Shown here: piece after piece, positions 51,551 to 59,692 of the stretch | How the letters are laid out: every line of letters begins with the position of its first letter | How positions within the stretch are numbered: the first letter of the stretch is position 1 | Assembly: GCA_036141575.1 (NCBI GenBank) | Contig: JAYZXF010000017.1 | Coordinates: 233,751-297,750, forward strand | DNA length: 64,000 nucleotides | Reading direction: 5' to 3' | Source of the DNA: Pseudomonadota bacterium | GTDB taxonomy: Bacteria; Pseudomonadota; Alphaproteobacteria; UBA2136; JAPKEQ01 | Notes under the pieces: model-generated | Database searches by the model: none | The model's input: the letters and a program-made list of their open reading frames with translations, nothing else | Told to the model about the DNA's origin: nothing | Made by a program: the position numbers and the translations under genes

Positions 51551-52693
51551 ATGGGCATGTTAGCTATCATTGTGGTTTTCACCACAGTCATCGCAATTCA
51601 TGAGTTCGGACATTACATCATTGCCAAATGGTGCGGTGTTCATGTGACAGATTTCGCAATTGGTATGGGACCAAAACTTTTTGGATGGACCGATAAAAGC
51701 GGTACCGAATGGAAAGTTTGCGCCCTCCCTTTTGGGGGCTATGTCAAAATGCTGGGAAACGACCCAAGACACCCTGTTCCTGAAGAACTAGAGCACAAGT
51801 CCTATACCCACAAAACACCGTTGCAACGGATTGCTATCCTTTTTGCTGGACCGCTCATTAATTTTATCAGTGGAGCAATCTTCTTTATAGGTCTCATTTT
51901 CTACTTCAATGTTGCCACTCATTACGATGTGCGTGTAACAGAAGTTCCTGCAGAAAGCATCATGCAAGAAGCAGGGTTACAAGAAGGGGACATTCTGAAA
52001 GAAGTTAACGGTATTGCTGTTGTGGATTTCACTTCATTAAGCAAAGCTTTGAACGCTGCAAAAGATGAAGGGCAATCCATCACTGTGGAACGCAAAGGGG
52101 AGACAGTTAACCTCACTTCTCCTCATTATGGTTTTGGTAACACCAGTGTTGAATTCACCAACAAACGTAACATTTACCCAAGCGTTACACGAGCCATATC
52201 AGTTGGTGTTTCTGCTAGCCTGTCCATGTTAGAGCAGCAAGCTCTCGGTGTTTACAAACTGGTCACAGGCCAAGTGAAACTAGATACATTGAGTTCTGTC
52301 ATTGGCATCGGAGATACGGTTAACATGACTGTGAATGATGCTGCAGACCAGATTGAGCGCAAAAACACTCAAGAACTCAAGTCCGTGCAAGAGAGAGGCG
52401 GGATTCAATTGAATGCAGAGCCTCCTCAAGACTCAACCATTGACGCTGCCTTCCAGCAAACATGGTTTATGATCATTGCATTGAGCTTTGGTATTGGTAT
52501 GATTAACCTTGTTCCCATCCCTCCGTTGGATGGTGGTCAAATCATTGTGAATACCTATCAACTTATTGCAAGACGTCCAATGCCTGATTGGGCATTTAAA
52601 GGCTACATGCTGGCAGGCCTTGGCCTGGTTCTGTTTGTGTTCCTTTATGCAAGCTATAATGATGTACTCCGCATCGTTGAAAGGCTTGGCTAA
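51551..52693 (+). CDS. M50 site-2 protease, RseP paralogue 1
   Basis: 380 residues. HEFGH at 17-21 in the first membrane helix, GPKLFGW and PFGGYVKMLG, one PDZ domain (about 125-200), and the second active-site motif PIPPLDGGQ in a C-terminal helix. Same family as the rseP at 58482 but with diverged sequence and different context (alone, with own terminator). Cuts membrane-anchored substrates such as anti-sigma factors or signal-peptide remnants. GAGGTGCC ribosome site. Confidence 0.9.
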   Translation: MGMLAIIVVFTTVIAIHEFGHYIIAKWCGVHVTDFAIGMGPKLFGWTDKSGTEWKVCALPFGGYVKMLGNDPRHPVPEELEHKSYTHKTPLQRIAILFAGPLINFISGAIFFIGLIFYFNVATHYDVRVTEVPAESIMQEAGLQEGDILKEVNGIAVVDFTSLSKALNAAKDEGQSITVERKGETVNLTSPHYGFGNTSVEFTNKRNIYPSVTRAISVGVSASLSMLEQQALGVYKLVTGQVKLDTLSSVIGIGDTVNMTVNDAADQIERKNTQELKSVQERGGIQLNAEPPQDSTIDAAFQQTWFMIIALSFGIGMINLVPIPPLDGGQIIVNTYQLIARRPMPDWAFKGYMLAGLGLVLFVFLYASYNDVLRIVERLG

Positions 52694-52702
52694 GCAATCG
52701 AA

Positions 52703-52736
52703 AAAAGAGTCCCACCATTTTGGTGGGGCTTTTTTG
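52703..52736 (+). terminator. terminator after RseP paralogue 1
   Basis: AAGAGTCCCACC-ATTTT-GGTGGGGCTTTTTT, ten bases after the stop. Confidence 0.88.
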
Positions 52737-52767
52737 TCACTTCCGTTTGTTTTTTGTGCCTTTTCTC

Positions 52768-52796
52768 TTGCATATCTCTGCACAATTGCTTATATA
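52768..52796 (+). promoter_or_regulatory. rpsB promoter
   Basis: TTGCAT (52768-52773), 17-bp spacer, TATATA (52791-52796). Confidence 0.65.
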
Positions 52797-52944
52797 GTTT
52801 CCAACTAAATACACACACGAAGCAGTCGCAGCTCCTGAATTTCATGTTTTGCGCATCAGTGAGTTAGTTAAATTCTAACTTCAAGACTTTGTGGAGGGCG
52901 TTTGAAATAAAACGCAAAAACTGAAAATTATGGAGATATATAAC
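52797..52944 (+). promoter_or_regulatory. rpsB leader RNA
   Basis: About 140-nt leader with two hairpins: AGTTAG-TTAAATT-CTAACT (about 52863-52881) and GCGTTT-GAAATA-AAACGC (about 52899-52916), before the GGAGATATAAC ribosome site. S2 leaders in other bacteria bind S2 for feedback control; the same use here is inference. Confidence 0.4.
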
Positions 52945-53892
52945 ATGGCTAACTTGCCACAATTTACTATTCGTGAACTACTTGAAGCTGGTGTACACTT
53001 TGGTCACCGTACATACCGTTGGAACCCAAAAATGGGTCCATTTATTTACGGCTCTCGTAACGGCGTTCACATTATCGACCTTCAAAAAACTGTACCAATG
53101 CTTTACAGCGGTCTAGCTGTACTTAAAAACGTAGCATCTACTGGTGGCCGCGTTCTTTTTGTTGGTACTAAAACTCAAGCTAAAGACGCAATGGCTGAAG
53201 CTGCTGAGCGTTGTGGTCAGTACTACGTAAACCACCGTTGGTTGGGTGGTATGCTTACTAACTGGCGTACAATCAGCGCCTCTATCAAGCGCCTTAAGGT
53301 TCTTGAAGAGCAATTCGCTGAGCCAGAAAAAATGGCACACTTCACTAAGAAAGAGCGTCTAGGTCTTGAGCGTGAGTTCGAAAAACTTCAACTGACTCTT
53401 GGTGGTATCAAGAACATGGGTGGTATTCCAGACGCGATCTTCGTTGTAGATACAACAAAAGAAGACATCGCTCTTGCTGAAGCACGCCAACTTGGTATTC
53501 CAGTAATCGGTATCACTGATACAAACGCTGACCCAGAAGTTCTTCCTTACCCAGTACCAGGTAACGATGATGCTGCACGTGCGATTCGCTTGTTTACTCG
53601 CCTAGCATCTGACGCTGTACTTGCTGGTGTAGAAGAGCACCTAGCTAAAGCTGCAACAAAAGCTTCATCTGACGCTGCATCTAAGTCTGGTGGCCGTAAG
53701 GGTAACGTAAAACTTTCACCTAAGGCGGCAGCAGCAGCTGCAGCTGAAGAAGCATCTGAGAAGAAAGATGCTGAGAAAGTAACTAAAGTAGTTAAGAAGG
53801 CGAAAGAAGCAACTTCAAAAAAGACTGAAGAAACTGCTCCTGTAGCTGCTAAAAAAGCACCAGCTAAGAAAGCTGCTTCTGCAACTGCATAA
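52945..53892 (+). CDS. rpsB: 30S ribosomal protein S2
   Basis: 315 residues. Typical S2 start [54 protein letters not shown] and [12 protein letters not shown]. The core of about 240 residues is followed by an extra Ala/Lys/Glu-rich tail of about 70 residues, longer than in E. coli, probably disordered. ATG at 52945 chosen for GGAGATATAAC; an in-frame ATG five codons upstream lacks a site. tsf does not follow directly; an oxidase gene intervenes. Confidence 0.97.
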   Translation: MANLPQFTIRELLEAGVHFGHRTYRWNPKMGPFIYGSRNGVHIIDLQKTVPMLYSGLAVLKNVASTGGRVLFVGTKTQAKDAMAEAAERCGQYYVNHRWLGGMLTNWRTISASIKRLKVLEEQFAEPEKMAHFTKKERLGLEREFEKLQLTLGGIKNMGGIPDAIFVVDTTKEDIALAEARQLGIPVIGITDTNADPEVLPYPVPGNDDAARAIRLFTRLASDAVLAGVEEHLAKAATKASSDAASKSGGRKGNVKLSPKAAAAAAAEEASEKKDAEKVTKVVKKAKEATSKKTEETAPVAAKKAPAKKAASATA

Positions 53893-53908
53893 GTAAGTCA
53901 CTTTATAA

Positions 53909-53938
53909 GAAGGGGAGCATGTGCTCCTCTTTTTTTGT
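53909..53938 (+). terminator. terminator after rpsB
   Basis: GGGGAGCATGTGCTCC followed by TCTTTTTTT, separating rpsB from tsf. Confidence 0.88.
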
Positions 53939-54046
53939 CCAATTGTTTATTTAAACACTCTTTTCATTTTGCTGAGCTTTTGTGGTTCCACACTCACACA
54001 AAATAAAAAGCCCATCTTAAAACGGCAAAGCATTGCCTTAAATCAA

Positions 54047-54082
54047 TTGGATGAAAATGACCTAAATGCTATAACTAATCTC
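54047..54082 (+). promoter_or_regulatory. leaderless promoter of the FAD oxidase gene
   Basis: TTGGAT (54047-54052), 17-bp spacer, TATAAC (54070-54075), seven bases, ATG at 54083. No Shine-Dalgarno. Confidence 0.65.
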
Positions 54083-55126
54083 ATGAGTAAAAGCATTGCT
54101 ATTATTGGTGGAGGCATCATTGGCCTTATGAGCGCATGGCGCCTTGCACGTGCAGGCCATGCCGTTAGCGTATTTGAAAAGAACCGTACCTGCGGGTCTG
54201 AGTCAACATGCGCAGCTATTGGCGCACTTATGCCGCTACCACCTAACAAGGATGGCGATATGGCCATCTTCCAGCGCCACTCTCATAACCTATACCCAGA
54301 GTACATGAAAGAGCTCTCAGAAGATCTAGGCAAGGCGCACCCTTATAAAGCATGCAAGCGCGTACAAATTCTTCGCTCTGAAAAAGAGATCAGCATGACA
54401 AAAGAACTGGCAGAAAGCTACCCTGACTCTATCAGCTATCTCACAGAAGAAGAGGTGAGGAAACTAGAACCCCAGCTTGAAACACTCGGTTTTGGCGCGC
54501 TCTTTTGCCACGACACAGCCAGCGCAAACCCAATCCAGTTGATTAACTTGTTAGAGCAAGCCCTTCATAAATATAATATTCATATCTATAAAGGCGTCTC
54601 TGTAGAGAGCTACACAAAAACACCTCAAGGGTTTGATATTCAAACACAATCAGCAACTTTTGCCGTAGATGACATGGTTATTGCCGCAGGTCTAGGCTCA
54701 CCTGAGCTCGCTTCAGACATTCCTGTGACACCTGTAAAAGGGCAGGGTCTCTCTATTGCTATGGACCGCAAGGTCATCTCACACCTCATTCGCCACCAAG
54801 GCCTTTACATTGTGCAAGATGATGACCTAACCATTCGTATTGGCGCCACGTCAGAGCCCAAAGCCGAGCACAACCTACCAGACGAAGCAGGGCAGGAGAC
54901 GCTTCTGGCCAAAGCATACGAAGTTTTGCCTGCTCTTAAAGAAGGGCAAGTTACTTATATTTGGAGCGGTATGCGCCCGAAAGGCCCAGACGGAAAATTC
55001 CACATTGCACGTGAAGATTCTGCTGGCGGCGCCATTGTTGCAACCGGGCATTACAAGGTTGGAATTGGGCTTGCCCCAGCAACCGCTGAAAAAGTTGTGG
55101 AACTTGTTGCTAGCTCTTGCGTCTAA
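54083..55126 (+). CDS. D-amino-acid oxidase/ThiO-like FAD oxidoreductase
   Basis: 347 residues from the ATG at 54083, where the Rossmann motif IAIIGGGIIGLMSAWRLARAGH begins directly (residues 5-26). AIGALMPLPP, VKGQGLSI, SGMRPKGPDG and ATGHYKVGIGLAPATAE are the DAO-family landmarks, the last being the C-terminal FAD-contact. Glycine oxidase (ThiO) or another D-amino-acid oxidase; no thi genes are near, so the substrate is open. Inserted between rpsB and tsf. Confidence 0.82.
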   Translation: MSKSIAIIGGGIIGLMSAWRLARAGHAVSVFEKNRTCGSESTCAAIGALMPLPPNKDGDMAIFQRHSHNLYPEYMKELSEDLGKAHPYKACKRVQILRSEKEISMTKELAESYPDSISYLTEEEVRKLEPQLETLGFGALFCHDTASANPIQLINLLEQALHKYNIHIYKGVSVESYTKTPQGFDIQTQSATFAVDDMVIAAGLGSPELASDIPVTPVKGQGLSIAMDRKVISHLIRHQGLYIVQDDDLTIRIGATSEPKAEHNLPDEAGQETLLAKAYEVLPALKEGQVTYIWSGMRPKGPDGKFHIAREDSAGGAIVATGHYKVGIGLAPATAEKVVELVASSCV

Positions 55127-55130
55127 ACAC

Positions 55131-55158
55131 TTGCAATCCTGATAAAATCAGGTATTAT
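55131..55158 (+). promoter_or_regulatory. tsf promoter with palindrome in the spacer
   Basis: TTGCAA (55131-55136), 16-bp spacer, TATTAT (55153-55158). The spacer is almost entirely the palindrome CCTGAT-AAA-ATCAGG (55138-55152), which may be a repressor site or the terminator-like end of the oxidase transcript. Confidence 0.5.
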
Positions 55159-55238
55159 TCAGGCAAGTTTTAAAGTGAAAACATGAAAAGTGTACCCTAA
55201 ACACAGGTGTTACACGGTTATTTCAAGGATTATTAGAT

Positions 55239-56129
55239 ATGCAAATTACAGCTTCAATGGTTAAAGAACTGCGCGACATGAGCGGCGCAGGTATGATGGA
55301 CGCAAAAAACGCACTCAGCGAAAACGGTGGCGACATCGAAGCAGCAATGGATTGGCTGCGTAAAAAAGGTATGGCTAAGGCAGCTAAAAAAGCTGGCCGT
55401 GTTGCTAACCAAGGTCTTGTATCAGCAGTATCAACTGGCACATCAGGTGCTATGGTTGAAGTAAACGCTGAAACTGACTTCGTTGCTAAGAACGAAGAAT
55501 TCGTTAAGTTTGTAGATGCTCTTACAACTGTTGTTGCTGAAAGCGGCAAAACAGACGTTGAAGAAATCAACGCTCTTCCAATGGGTGAGTCTACAGTTGG
55601 TGAAACACTAACTGGCCTTATCGCTAAGATTGGTGAGAACATGAACATCCGTCGTGCAGCAACATGGTCTGTAGACAAGGGTATCGTTAAGTCTTACGTA
55701 CACATGGGTGGTAAAATTGGTGTTGTTGTAGCACTTGAGTCTGACTCAGCTGACGCTGGCAAGCTTGAAACAGTTGCTAAAAACGTTGCAATGCACGTTG
55801 CTGCTGCAAACCCACTATACATGGACCGCACAAGTGTAGATGCTGACGCTCTTGAGCGTGAGCGCACAATCTTCATGGACCAGGCTAAAGCTTCTGGTAA
55901 GCCAGAGAACATCATCGAGAAAATCGTTGAAGGCCGCGTGAACAAGTACTACGAAGAAGTTTGCCTTGTTGACCAAGCATTCATCATGGAAACTGATAAG
56001 AAAGTTGGCCAAGTTCTATCTGAAGCTGGTGCAACTCTTAAAGGTTACACGCGCTTTGGTCTTGGTGAAGGTATTGAGAAAGCAGAAGAAGACTTCGCAT
56101 CTGAAGTTGCTGCTGCAGTAGCTGGCTAA
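55239..56129 (+). CDS. tsf: translation elongation factor Ts
   Basis: 296 residues. N-terminal UBA-like helix pair with VKELRDMSGAGMMDAKNAL (about 5-24), then EVNAETDFVAKNEEF (TDFVA motif) and the dimer-core region. Guanine nucleotide exchange for EF-Tu. CAAGGATTATTAGAT before the ATG. It is separated from rpsB by an oxidase gene but remains upstream of pyrH as usual. Confidence 0.97.
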   Translation: MQITASMVKELRDMSGAGMMDAKNALSENGGDIEAAMDWLRKKGMAKAAKKAGRVANQGLVSAVSTGTSGAMVEVNAETDFVAKNEEFVKFVDALTTVVAESGKTDVEEINALPMGESTVGETLTGLIAKIGENMNIRRAATWSVDKGIVKSYVHMGGKIGVVVALESDSADAGKLETVAKNVAMHVAAANPLYMDRTSVDADALERERTIFMDQAKASGKPENIIEKIVEGRVNKYYEEVCLVDQAFIMETDKKVGQVLSEAGATLKGYTRFGLGEGIEKAEEDFASEVAAAVAG

Positions 56130-56317
56130 TATAGCCGCTACGGTCTCACTGACCAAAATGGCGGCTTCTACCAAGAAGTCGCCATGTTACGACACGTATT
56201 GGCGTAACCGCGCACGAAGCTCAAGCAAAACCACGCTTTTGTGCAAAGCTGAGTGTAGCGTTAAATTTAAAATAGAAATATTTTAAATTGGCGGGATCAA
56301 AAAGAAAGAAAATACAA

Positions 56318-57034
56318 GTGACCGACCTACCGTATAAGCGCATACTCCTTAAACTTTCTGGTGAACGTTTAGGAGGTGATGGAGACGAAATTCTCTCAGT
56401 AAATGACATTGCTCACCTTGCTGAAGAGATCAAATCAATCCATGACGCTGGTGCGGAGGTCGGTGTTGTATTGGGTGCTGGTAACATTATCCGTGGTAGC
56501 GAAGCCGCTGAAGCAGGCTTTGAAGAGGCGCAAGCCCACTACATGGGCATGCTCGGTACCGTTATTAATGCTCTTGCGATGCAAAGTGCTCTCGAGCAAA
56601 AAGGCGTTTACACACGTGTGATGAGTGCCATCGAGATGCAATCTGTTGCAGAACCTTACATCCGCCGTCGCGCTATTCGTCACATGGAGAAAAAACGTGT
56701 GGTGATCTTTGCTGGTGGTACAGGTAACCCATTCTTCACAACTGATACAGCTGGCGCACTACGTGCGGTAGAAATTGGTGCTGACCTACTTGTTAAAGCA
56801 ACAAAGGTTGACGGTATCTACACAGCTGATCCGAAGAAAGATCCAAACGCGAAGCATCTAAGTGAAATCACTTACAAAGACATTCTTGTAGATAACCTAA
56901 AAGTTATGGACGGTGCAGCCATTGCTCTTTGCCGTGAACACAGCCTACCACTTATGGTGTGTGATTCATCAGAGAAGGGCGGCTTTATTAAAGCCATCAA
57001 CGGCGACGCGAAACGTACGATCGTTACAGGTTAA
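56318..57034 (+). CDS. pyrH: UMP kinase
   Basis: 238 residues from GTG 56318, giving the family start TDLPYKRILLKLSGERLGG; a TTG ten codons upstream would add a basic tail. GVVLGAGNIIRG, FAGGTGNPFFTTDTAGALRA and KVDGIYTADPKKDP match UMP kinases. Makes UDP for pyrimidine nucleotides. AAAGAAAG precedes the GTG. A leader of about 185 bases with hairpin GGCGGCTTC-TACCAA-GAAGTCGCC (about 56160-56183) separates it from tsf. Confidence 0.94.
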   Translation: MTDLPYKRILLKLSGERLGGDGDEILSVNDIAHLAEEIKSIHDAGAEVGVVLGAGNIIRGSEAAEAGFEEAQAHYMGMLGTVINALAMQSALEQKGVYTRVMSAIEMQSVAEPYIRRRAIRHMEKKRVVIFAGGTGNPFFTTDTAGALRAVEIGADLLVKATKVDGIYTADPKKDPNAKHLSEITYKDILVDNLKVMDGAAIALCREHSLPLMVCDSSEKGGFIKAINGDAKRTIVTG

Positions 57035-57075
57035 TTTTAAAAGATTTAATATACTGAAAGAAGAGGAAGCAAATC

Positions 57076-57633
57076 ATGTCTGCTGAAATTATGAAAGATA
57101 TGGAAACACGTATGAACGGTGCACTAGGCGCACTTTCAAAAGAATTCGCAGGTCTGCGTACAGGTCGTGCCTCTGCTGACCTTCTAGAGCCAGTAACAGT
57201 TGAAGCTTACGGCGCAATGTCTCCACTAAACCAAGTGGGTAACGTAAACGTGCCAGACGCACGTCGCCTAAGCGTACAAGTATGGGATAAAGGTCTTGTT
57301 CCTGCTGTAGAAAAAGCAATCCGTGAAAGTGGTCTTGGTCTAAACCCAAGCAGCGATGGCGATACAATCTTCATCAACCTGCCAGACCTGACTGAAGAGC
57401 GTCGTGCTGAACTGATTAAGGTTGCACGTAAGTACGCTGAAAACGCGCGTGTAAGCATCCGTAACGTACGTCGTGACGGCATGGACAGCGTTAAAAAGCT
57501 TAAAGGCGCAAACGAAATTACTGAAGATGATCAACGCCGCATGGAAGGCGACATCCAAAAAGTAACAGACGAAAAAGTTGCTGAGGTTGACTCATCTCTT
57601 GAGAAAAAAGAAAAAGACATTATGACTGTATAA
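57076..57633 (+). CDS. frr: ribosome recycling factor
   Basis: 185 residues, standard length. [24 protein letters not shown] (about 24-47), [21 protein letters not shown] and [19 protein letters not shown] are RRF signatures. Releases ribosomes after termination with EF-G. GAAGAGGAAGC ribosome site, 41 bases after pyrH, ended by a terminator. Confidence 0.97.
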   Translation: MSAEIMKDMETRMNGALGALSKEFAGLRTGRASADLLEPVTVEAYGAMSPLNQVGNVNVPDARRLSVQVWDKGLVPAVEKAIRESGLGLNPSSDGDTIFINLPDLTEERRAELIKVARKYAENARVSIRNVRRDGMDSVKKLKGANEITEDDQRRMEGDIQKVTDEKVAEVDSSLEKKEKDIMTV

Positions 57634-57649
57634 GTTGTAAGGACTTTTA

Positions 57650-57679
57650 GAAAAGGGCTGGCGATTCAGCCCTTTTTTT
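57650..57679 (+). terminator. terminator after frr
   Basis: AAAAGGGCTG-GCGAT-TCAGCCCTTTTTTT. Confidence 0.9.
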
Positions 57680-57692
57680 ATAGGAGAGAAAC

Positions 57693-58376
57693 ATGACGAA
57701 AACACCTCGCCATATCGCCTTTATTATGGATGGTAACCGCCGATGGGCTAAAGCACGCATGATGCCTGCTATTGAAGGACATCGCCGTGGCGGTAACACC
57801 TTAAAAGACATGATTGAAGCTTGCGCAAAGCGTGATATTGAAGCTGTGAGCTTTTATGCGTTTTCTACTGAAAACTGGAAGCGTAGCGAAGAGGAGGTAA
57901 CAGGCCTCCTTAAACTGCTACGTGACTTTCTTAAAAAAGAAACTAAGTTCTTTAAAGAGCACGATCTACGCTTTGTGCACCTTGGTAATACTGAAGATGG
58001 CATGCTGCCAGAGGACATTGTAGAAGGCCTCAAAACCCTCCAAGAAGAGACAAAAGATAACGCTGGCATGTCAGTATGTATTGCCATTAACTACGGTGGC
58101 CGTGATGAAATTCTGCGCGCCGTTAAAGCTTCAGGCGGTGATACAGACACATTTGAAGCCTCTCTCGATACAGCAGGGCTGCCAGATGTAGACATACTTA
58201 TTCGTACCAGTGGAGAGCAGCGCCTCTCTAACTTCCTGCTGTGGCAAATGGCCTATGCAGAGTTCTTTTTTGTAGAGAAAGCTTGGCCTGCATTTAAAGC
58301 TGATGACTTAGATGAAATTCTTGCCTCATTCAGCTCAAGAGATCGCCGCTTTGGGGGCACGTCTACACCTGCTTAA
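57693..58376 (+). CDS. uppS: undecaprenyl diphosphate synthase
   Basis: 227 residues, slightly short. HIAFIMDGNRRWAKAR with catalytic Asp13, EGHRRGG, FYAFSTENWKRS and the C-terminal IRTSGEQRLSNFLLWQMAYAEF are all present. cis-prenyltransferase making the C55 carrier lipid for wall and LPS. TAGGAG ribosome site. cdsA and dxr, normally next, are absent; rseP follows after 105 bases. Confidence 0.96.
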   Translation: MTKTPRHIAFIMDGNRRWAKARMMPAIEGHRRGGNTLKDMIEACAKRDIEAVSFYAFSTENWKRSEEEVTGLLKLLRDFLKKETKFFKEHDLRFVHLGNTEDGMLPEDIVEGLKTLQEETKDNAGMSVCIAINYGGRDEILRAVKASGGDTDTFEASLDTAGLPDVDILIRTSGEQRLSNFLLWQMAYAEFFFVEKAWPAFKADDLDEILASFSSRDRRFGGTSTPA

Positions 58377-58481
58377 TCCATGTGCAATCCTGTTGCCTTA
58401 AAGCAATAATTCCTCTTGTATTTTTTGCTGTAGCCTCTAAAGTATTAGCCGTAGCTACATAAAAATAAAGAATAGAATTCT

Positions 58482-59690
58482 ATGGACGTCTTACTCGAAA
58501 TTTTAGAGATCCTTATCAATGCGCTGCCTATGGGCGACCAATTGTGGATTGTTTTCATCTTCATTCTAGTCCTCAGTATCCTTGTATTTGTGCATGAATA
58601 CGGACATTACAAAGCAGCACGTATGTGTGGTGTTAACGTTAAAAGTTTTTCTATCGGTTTCGGTAAAGAGCTTTTTGGCTGGACAGATAAGCACGATACA
58701 CGCTGGAAGTTTTCACTTGTACCACTTGGTGGTTACGTGGAAATGCTGGGCCAAGGCTCAGAAGAGGGCGTAAACTCAGATAATGAGCATGAATCATTTG
58801 CCAATAAAAACGTATGGCAACGTATCTTCATCGTATTTGCAGGCCCACTTGCAAACTTCCTATTTGCTTATGCCTCTCTCATGGGTCTATTTGCCATCTC
58901 TGGTGAGCAAGTTATGCTCCCTAAAGTTGGTGCTGTGATTAGCGGCCTTCCTGCAGAGCGTGCAGGCGTTCTACCAAATGATCTTGTACAGAACATTGAT
59001 GGTGTAGAAATGAAAAGCTGGGAACAGCTGACTGAAACAATTGTTGCAAGTAACGGTAACACACTCACGCTAGACGTTCTAAACACAGACACGGGTGAAA
59101 CACGTAACGTGCTTCTTACACCTGAACTTAACGAGCGCACAAACCACTTTGGTGAAACTGTAAAAGTACCATTTGTAGGTGTTTCTCCAGCAGGTGAGCT
59201 TGGCAGTGTGCAGCATGGTCCTATTGGTGGTCTTGTTCGTGGTTTTGAGCGTACAAACCAGTACATTGCAATGACACTTCAAGCTTTCGGTAAACTGATT
59301 ACAGGTAGCATTGGTCACGAGAACCTTGGTGGCCCTGTAATGATTGCAAAGATGTCAGCTAAAGCGGCTGAAACAGGCCTTTACCCACTGATCATCTTTA
59401 TGGCTGTTATTTCTGTAAACCTAGCGATTATTAACCTGTTCCCAGTACCTGTACTTGATGGTGGACACCTTGTGTTCTACTTCATCGAGATCCTTAAAGG
59501 CTCTCCAGTGAGTGAAAAATCTCAAGAGAAAGCAACACAAGCCGGTTTTGCCGCCATTGTGGTGCTCATGACCCTCGCAATTGGGAATGATATTAAACGT
59601 GAAGTGACGGGCTACTTTGATGAGCCTGAAGAAGAAACTTTAGAAGAGAGTATTGAAAAAATCTCTCCAGAAACTCAAACGGGAGAATAA
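58482..59690 (+). CDS. rseP: M50 site-2 protease RseP
   Basis: 402 residues. HEYGH at 38-42 in the first core helix, GFGKELFGW and LGGYVEMLGQG, a single recognisable PDZ domain (about 150-235), and PVPVLDGGHLVFY with the catalytic Asp. Extended acidic C-terminal tail. Cleaves anti-sigma factor remnants. This is the copy in the standard rseP-bamA position; a paralogue lies at 51551. The ATG at 58482 has no good Shine-Dalgarno; bamA follows after two bases. Confidence 0.94.
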   Translation: MDVLLEILEILINALPMGDQLWIVFIFILVLSILVFVHEYGHYKAARMCGVNVKSFSIGFGKELFGWTDKHDTRWKFSLVPLGGYVEMLGQGSEEGVNSDNEHESFANKNVWQRIFIVFAGPLANFLFAYASLMGLFAISGEQVMLPKVGAVISGLPAERAGVLPNDLVQNIDGVEMKSWEQLTETIVASNGNTLTLDVLNTDTGETRNVLLTPELNERTNHFGETVKVPFVGVSPAGELGSVQHGPIGGLVRGFERTNQYIAMTLQAFGKLITGSIGHENLGGPVMIAKMSAKAAETGLYPLIIFMAVISVNLAIINLFPVPVLDGGHLVFYFIEILKGSPVSEKSQEKATQAGFAAIVVLMTLAIGNDIKREVTGYFDEPEEETLEESIEKISPETQTGE

Positions 59691-59692
59691 AA

